Source of the DNA: Candidatus Angelobacter sp. Gp1-AA117
GTDB lineage: Bacteria; Acidobacteriota; Terriglobia; Terriglobales; Acidobacteriaceae
NCBI GenBank assembly: GCA_003223515.1
Contig: QHVI01000013.1
Coordinates: 1-64,000 of the forward strand
Length of the DNA stretch: 64,000 bases
Direction of reading: 5' to 3'
Numbering within the stretch: position 1 is the first letter of the stretch; the number at the start of each line of letters is the position of its first letter. A program made the translations under genes and the position numbers. This document shows, piece by piece, positions 59,780 through 64,000 of this stretch. The notes beneath the pieces are model-generated. The model saw nothing but the letters and a program-made list of their open reading frames with translations, made no database searches and was not told the origin of the DNA.

Positions 59780-60447
59780 GGAGAACTCCCAGAGTGCTCT
59801 TTCCTTCTATAAATAAGTGGGCAGACTGCCGCCTTGGTAAGACCCAGATAGAGTCATACAGGAGAGGCGACGGCAGAGCATACGATATCCCATTTTTTTT
59901 CCCAGACAAGAGGCACGCTGTACACGGTTGGACAGAATTGGACAAATTATTTTGGAAGCAGATCTGCTTAGAACCGGTCTCATAAATGCCATAACCGGCA
60001 GACCCTACAGAATCATTGGCCTGCCACGGAGCATAAAACCCTGGGCTTACATCCCAGTACAGAGTCCGCTTTTGCCGGTTGAGCCATTGATGAGATGGCT
60101 TCTAGAATCTTCTGATAAAAAGCATTCCCGTTTTGGGAATGATTATTTGTTAATTCTTTGGAAAAAAGGCTCGTTTGATAAATCTTATATTAGAATAAAT
60201 TCGCTTCTGAGAAGGTTAAGCACGAAACTGGTGTTTCGTTTCATTCGCGTCACGATTTCTTATATCGGACCCGCAAGTGAGCTTCATAAGATACTCTGGC
60301 CCGCTCATTTGCAGGACTCAAACACAACCAACGTAGCGTAAGCGGCACTCAATCGCTTGGCCTGAAAAGAAGCAACGCTTCATATTTCGGTGCCGACCAC
60401 TTTCATCGAGTCATTTGTGCCTTCAGTGGCGAAGAGAGGAATAGGCC
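59780..60447. promoter_or_regulatory. Divergent leader between UpxY and the HTH gene
   Basis: About 670 bases without an accepted gene. The sequence is more A/T-rich than its neighbours around 60100-60200. It should hold the promoter and leader of the NRPS operon (minus) and of the HTH gene (plus). A 137-residue plus-strand frame at 59928-60341 has no motif and a shadow-like composition. No operator or antiterminator-recruitment element could be fixed by eye. Confidence 0.45.
60123..60141 (+). terminator. Possible hairpin in the UpxY leader
   Basis: A perfect 7-bp stem (CATTCCC with GGGAATG) around a GTTTT loop is followed by an A/T-rich stretch. It could be a weak terminator or an RNA structure in the leader. 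The orientation is uncertain because the stem is symmetric. Confidence 0.3.
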
Positions 60448-60696
60448 ATGCCTACGGGTTTCTGCGATAAATGTGGGCGGATGAAAGAGCTAGTGACGAT
60501 TCGAACAGCACTTGTTTTAACTGAGGTTAGCAGATCTACTCTTTATTACTGGATGAAAAAAGATTGGGTGCACTGGCTTAACATTCCAAGTGGTCGACGT
60601 GTTATTTGCCGTGATTCTTTATTTCAGATTTCCGGATCACCCGAGGTACTCAATCCGCAAGACACCATTGAAGGTAAAGTTGCTAAGATTTCCTGA
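60448..60696 (+). CDS. Small HTH DNA-binding protein (excisionase/MerR-like fold)
   Basis: The 82-residue protein has a CxxC pair at the N-terminus (MPTGFCDKCGRM) and a helix-turn-helix region, TIRTALVLTEVSRSTLYYWM, followed by a wing HWLNIPSGRRVICRDSLF. This is the layout of excisionase-type (HTH_17/MerR-like) domains. A good ribosome site (GAGAGG) precedes the ATG. It lies 200 bases from a tRNA-Ala 3' half. It could regulate the divergent NRPS operon or be an accessory gene of a former integrative element. Confidence 0.7.
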   Translation: MPTGFCDKCGRMKELVTIRTALVLTEVSRSTLYYWMKKDWVHWLNIPSGRRVICRDSLFQISGSPEVLNPQDTIEGKVAKIS

Positions 60697-60898
60697 AATA
60701 AACCCTGAAGTACGGATATTTTCGCAAGCCCGCGAGGCGCTCGAAAGGGAAATAACCAAGCAACTCGGACAAGCAGGGAACGGAGCCAAAGTCATGAACG
60801 ACGGCTTATAGCGTTACCAAACCATGGAAGCCGTCAAAGAGTTTGACACCATCTGACACCAAGCGGGAAACCGGGGTGTCTGTAAGTGATTGAAAAGA
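60697..60898. other. Short gap before the tRNA-Ala fragment
   Basis: About 200 bases. A plus-strand frame overlapping the HTH gene continues to 60811 (EINPEVRIFSQAREALEREI then TKQLGQAGNGAKV), which could be a frameshifted tail of that gene. There is no independent support. Confidence 0.25.
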
Positions 60899-60947
60899 TG
60901 GTGGACCTGGTCGGGATCGAACCGACGACCTCTTCCATGCCATGGAA
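60899..60947 (-). other. tRNA-Ala(GGC) 3'-half fragment, candidate attachment site
   Basis: On the minus strand this 49-base segment begins in the anticodon stem (TTCC), shows the loop ATGGCAT with anticodon GGC, the 3' anticodon stem GGAAG, the variable loop AGGTC, a perfect T-arm (GTCGG, TTCGATC, CCGAC), an acceptor strand CAGGTCC, A and CCA. The 5' half (acceptor, D-arm and first stem base) is absent; the sequence diverges exactly at the anticodon stem. The anticodon loop-to-3'-end segment is the common crossover site of tyrosine integrases. This is therefore probably an att site of an integrated or excised element, not a working tRNA. Confidence 0.8.
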
Positions 60948-61065
60948 CGAAGAAAACACCAAGTTGTTGTCGGTAAAGGACTTAAATAGTCGGCTTGGTG
61001 GCACAAAACCGGCCAAATCGGCGCTATTTGCGCCCAATTTGCGCCCAAAAATTAACCGGTGGGTT
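60948..61065. other. Sequence between the tRNA-Ala fragment and the terminator
   Basis: It contains a short duplicated motif (TTTGCGCCCAATTTGCGCCC) near 61028-61047. Translation of the minus strand here gives a run ending in the tRNA (GMEEVVGSIPTRST), which is a known artefact of reading through a tRNA tail and not a gene. It could be the 3' end of a lost integrase region. Confidence 0.3.
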
Positions 61066-61096
61066 AAAAGGCTGACCTGTGGGGGATCAGCCTTTT
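61066..61096 (+). terminator. Rho-independent terminator
   Basis: A perfect 10-bp stem (AAAAGGCTGA with TCAGCCTTTT) with an 11-base loop is followed by a T-rich end on the plus strand. The A run on the 5' side also makes it usable in reverse. It lies beyond the tRNA-Ala fragment. Confidence 0.7.
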
Positions 61097-61099
61097 TGT

Positions 61100-61966
61100 A
61101 CTTCGTTTTCATTTACTAGGTCTGTTTGCAAATGGCGCAGGATTCCTGATGCTTCAGCAGGCAACTACTGGTGCGCTTTCTCGACGCACGCGACAGCACC
61201 TTCTCAGACTTGGTGCTGTTACTCTGTTGTCGTTCTCCGTATCCGTCTGCCAGCGAGGCGGCGGCACCGCTTCTTCGAGAACTGTGTTTTTTCGTTCACG
61301 ATCACTGTCACCTGCTTGTCTGCGTTGTTGTGACGGTGATTGAGCTCTTTTCGATTTTGGATACGGCCCCGATGACATGCTCTTCTCTGCCGTCAGGGCA
61401 ATCGCATTTGGAATTTCACAGCCAGTGGAGTCATCCGTCCTGCGCCATAGGCATGGAACGGCCATGGATCAGCGGCACGACAAAGACATTTGGCACGATA
61501 GAGATTACTCGATTGGTTCATCCTGACGGCGTTTCGTGGATGTTTTGCGTCGTCGGCACGTTCTTCAACGCGCCCTTCACGCATATGCACGTCCTGGATG
61601 ATGACCACCACTCGGTGATCCATTCGCATTTTTGCGGTTCATATTGAAGAATTTGATTTCCCATGACGGCGCAGCCATCCAAGCGAACCAACACGGGGCT
61701 CATTATCTCGACATCTTCAGTGTGCAGACAGAAAACGTAAGAGACACGCTGTCTTTTGCGATCACCCAGGCAGACGCATCCGAACCTGCGATTCGCGTTC
61801 TGGGTGCTGCTCTGAGCAGAGAGGCCCGCGCTCATGGGCCGCCGTTATTGAAGCAAATCCCGGCCAGATCCCCTCCCTCAGCCTCCAGTTCTTTCTTGGC
61901 CTGAAGCTAGGCCTCCGTCTATTTCCCTTACTCCGTGCGTGTCGTTGCACACGTCCATGTGTGCTC
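61100..61966 (+). other. Degraded stretch upstream of the metal-efflux remnant
   Basis: Several overlapping plus-strand frames are open, none with a clean gene. One (61171-61647, 158 residues) has a hydrophobic N-terminal third and a His-rich end (HMHVLDDDHHSVIHSH); another (61632-61904) ends with a Pro/Ser-rich tail. Given the frameshifts that follow in czcC/czcB-like sequence, this may be a broken small gene of the same efflux operon. No family is recognised. Confidence 0.35.
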
Positions 61967-63169
61967 ATGAAAAAAAGCTTGTTTACTTTTTTGTTGATGT
62001 TCGACGGCAGTTGCCTCGCGCAACAACCTCTAGCCTGGCTGATGCGATTCAGCAAGGCCTGAGTCGCCGACCTGAACTGAAAGCCGCCGCCCGGACCAAG
62101 AGGCAGTGAGTCCCTCATTCGACAAGCGGGTCTGTTGCCAAATCCGCGACTGATCTTCCAGTCCGAAAACCTGCGGACAACAAACTTCAACTATGGCCAA
62201 AATGCCGACACCTTTCTTTATGCCTCCCCAGCCATAGAAACCTCCGGACGCCGCGGCGCCAGGATCGATTTAGCCAAGTCAGCGGCTGGCCGAATGCGGC
62301 TTGAGGAGCAACAGCTCAGGCGCGACGTTGCCTTGCAGGTGGCGCAGGCTTATTGGAACGCAGTCACCACTGAAGCTGTCTTCACGCGTTACAAGGAGAA
62401 CGCTGAGTATTTTCGGCAGATCGTCGAGTATCACGAAGCCCGGCTCCGGGAAGGAAAGGCCGCAGAGGTAGACGTCATCCGCGTCCGACTGGAGGGCCAG
62501 CGGCTTGCGGCGGCTGCCGATAATGCGAAGCTTGATGCAGAGAAAGCCAGACTGGAACTGGCGCGCAACATCGGGTCTGGCAGCTACGATTGGCAGTTGA
62601 CGGAAGACCTCACCAGGCTTGAAAGCCCTGCACAGTCAACGATGACCCGACCGCAGCAAGAGTCGAGAGGAAGTTGGCAGCACAGTTCCTCTTACAAGCC
62701 CGAAGCGCACTGAAGCTCGAACGAGCGAATGGACGTCCGGATTTGGATGCCCTGTTTGGCTACAAGCGCACCCAGGGGCCCAATACAGCACTGGCTGGAC
62801 TGCAATTGAATCTTCCTTTATTTAATCGCAATCAAGGCGCTACCGGCGCGGCACAGGCCAACGTTCAGGCTGGGGAGCAAGATGCCGAGAGCACTCAATT
62901 GCTCCTGAGAAGCGAGCTGGAAATTGCGCGTCGCGAGTATGAGACGCAGCGCAGACAGGTAGAAAGCTCATTCCGTCCGCTGCGGGAGCAGGCGCCGCAG
63001 ATCTCGAACATAAGCCGCGCGGCCTACAGAGAAGGGCGGAATATATCTGCTTCGCCTCATTGACGCTGAACAGTTGCGGATCGAATCCGAAATTGCTCTC
63101 ATTCAATCACTGAACGGTTACCACAGAAGTGTTGCTGCACTTGAGCGCGATGAAGGAATTGAGCCATGA
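61967..63169 (+). pseudogene. CzcC/TolC-like outer-membrane efflux protein, frameshifted
   Basis: The ATG at 61967 opens a signal peptide (MKKSLFTFLLMFDGSCLAQQ). The coding sense then passes through at least four frame changes (near 62020, 62108, 62650 and 63035). The pieces read SLADAIQQGLSRRPELKAAA, LLPNPRLIFQSENLRT, RRDVALQVAQAYWNAVTTEA, LNLPLFNRNQGATGAAQANV and YLLRLIDAEQLRIESEIALI, the repeat-type helices and order of CzcC-family outer-membrane factors. The stop overlaps the next ATG (ATGA). It is either a pseudogene or a region with sequencing indels. Confidence 0.85.
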
Positions 63170-64000
63170 GCTCACGATGGCTTGTTGCAGCATTCATCTT
63201 TTCTGTCTGCTGGATCGTCGGCTGCAATCACAGCAATGGCGGAACACCGGCACAGGCGTCCGGAGCTGAGAAACCCAAGGGTGCCAAGGAGATCGTACTG
63301 CCGGCCTCCCAGCAGGGTGATGGGCTTCTCCAGTTTGAAGCAGTCCAATTGGCCAACCAAGCGGAATATAAACCCTACCGGGAAAAATTGTTCTTGCTGA
63401 TGATAGAAGCTGGCACGTGGGAGTAGTCAGCGCCGGCCGAGTGGAACAAGTCTATGTCAAGGCCGGCGCCGCAGTTCGCAAAGGACAGGTGCTGGCCCGG
63501 ATGCACAGCCATGACGTCCACGACATGCGTGCGGCTTACCTCAGCGCCCAGTCAGAACTCTCCAGGGCTCAAGCTGCTTCGGCCCTGGCGCACAAGAATG
63601 TTGAATGTACTCAGCGACTCTACGACCTGAAAGCCGCTTCGTTGGAGGAACTGGAACGTGCGCGCCAGGAGTCTACCAATGCAGATACAACGGTGCGAGG
63701 CGCACAGATTGTGATTGAACGCGAACGAGTCCATCTCCAGGAGACATTGGGTGTTCCTGCGGAAGCCAAACCCGGACAAGAACAAGAGTCGGAACTGATT
63801 CCAATTCGCTCTCCGGGAGATGGCTATGTGCTGGAGCAAGACATCAGCCGAGGTGCGGGTGGCCGATCGTGCCAAAGATGTATTCATGATTGGCGACATC
63901 CGGCTCCTCTGGATGCTCGCCTCGGCCAATGAAAGCTCTATTGCTCAGTTGAAGCTTGGGCAGGAAGTGATCGTGACAACCAGAGCGTTCCCCAATGAGC
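63166..64000 (+). pseudogene. CzcB-like membrane-fusion protein, frameshifted, cut by window edge
   Basis: A lipoprotein-like signal (WLVAAFIFSVCWIVGCNHSN) is followed, after a shift near 63410, by the barrel-sandwich segment GRVEQVYVKAGAAVRKGQVL, a coiled-coil hairpin (YLSAQSELSRAQAASALAHK) and the returning lipoyl half (IPIRSPGDGYVLEQDISRGA). A second shift near 63850 leads to the beta-barrel part (VFMIGDIRLLWMLASANESS). This is the order of RND-type periplasmic adaptor proteins. The RND pump itself would lie beyond the window. Confidence 0.85.

Noticed and set aside
59928-60341. 137-residue plus frame in the UpxY leader
   Set aside because: No recognisable domain, composition unlike neighbouring genes, and it covers the expected promoter region.
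60886-61119. 77-residue frame containing VGIEPTTSSMP
   Set aside because: This is the well-known artefact of translating across a tRNA 3' end.
61393-61629. Minus-strand frame in the degraded stretch before the efflux remnant
   Set aside because: No motif and antisense to other open frames; nothing supports expression.
1-64000. CRISPR arrays, rRNA genes and complete tRNA genes
   Set aside because: No regularly spaced repeats or rRNA signatures were seen; only two partial tRNA ends are present.

Overview
The window looks like chromosomal DNA of an acidobacterium (Terriglobia-type soil bacterium) or a close relative. This rests on the MacB/FtsX-like 'ADOP' permease, the DUF1111 di-heme protein, the UpxY-type NusG paralog heading a biosynthetic operon, and the moderately GC-rich composition judged by eye. 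It is inference from gene content, not a database match. Almost all intact genes from 1.8 to 59.8 kb lie on the minus strand.

Layout. (1) 0-1.6 kb: the tail of a transposase, a 5'-truncated gene remnant and a STAND/AAA-type ATPase. (2) 1.8-13.8 kb, minus: an exopolysaccharide operon in the order polyprenyl-phosphate sugar transferase, Wzz/GumC chain-length protein, Wza-like export protein, beta-barrel, GT2, acyltransferase, O-antigen ligase/polymerase, beta-helix protein, GT4. (3) 13.8-18.5 kb: a scarred zone with an NDP-sugar epimerase fragment, a decayed tyrosine recombinase, a tRNA 3'-tail, an HMA-domain protein, a broken copy of an ABC binding protein, an intact flavin-dependent tryptophan-type halogenase and a broken SIR2-like gene. 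(4) 18.5-23.5 kb: an overlapping operon for a NitT/TauT-type ABC transporter with two permeases, led by a FOXRED2-like flavoprotein that carries an in-frame amber stop. (5) 23.8-59.8 kb: a hybrid lipopeptide NRPS/PKS cluster. (6) 59.8-64 kb: an intergenic leader, an HTH protein, a tRNA-Ala 3' half, and a frameshift-ridden CzcC/CzcB-type metal-efflux remnant.

The NRPS/PKS cluster, read along the minus strand, runs: UpxY antiterminator, M28 membrane peptidase, MFS exporter, GT1-C-A-T (a glycosyltransferase fused to an NRPS module), KS-AT-ACP, C-A-MT-T-C* (the last C domain has lost its HHxxxDG motif), a deleted 3-hydroxyacyl-CoA dehydrogenase, free ACP, acyl-CoA dehydrogenase, FkbH-like protein, DUF1111 di-heme protein, ADOP permease, LanB-like protein, FAAL-ACP-C-A-T, and a second LanB-like protein. 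By manual reading of the pocket residues, the FAAL-linked A domain resembles Glu-activating domains and the methylating module resembles Ser-activating domains. The GT-linked A domain could not be assigned. No thioesterase or reductase release domain is present.

The most unusual feature is the pair of 863/864-residue paralogs of the lantibiotic dehydratase N-terminal (tRNA-dependent aminoacylating) family that bracket a fatty-acyl-initiating NRPS, with no visible precursor peptide, cyclase or elimination domain. Together with the GT-NRPS fusion, the degenerate terminal C domain, the nearby halogenase and the FOXRED2-like flavoprotein, this suggests an undescribed lipopeptide-type pathway. Several parts (the FkbK-like dehydrogenase, the flavoprotein and one binding protein) look damaged, so the locus may be partly decayed or may contain assembly errors.
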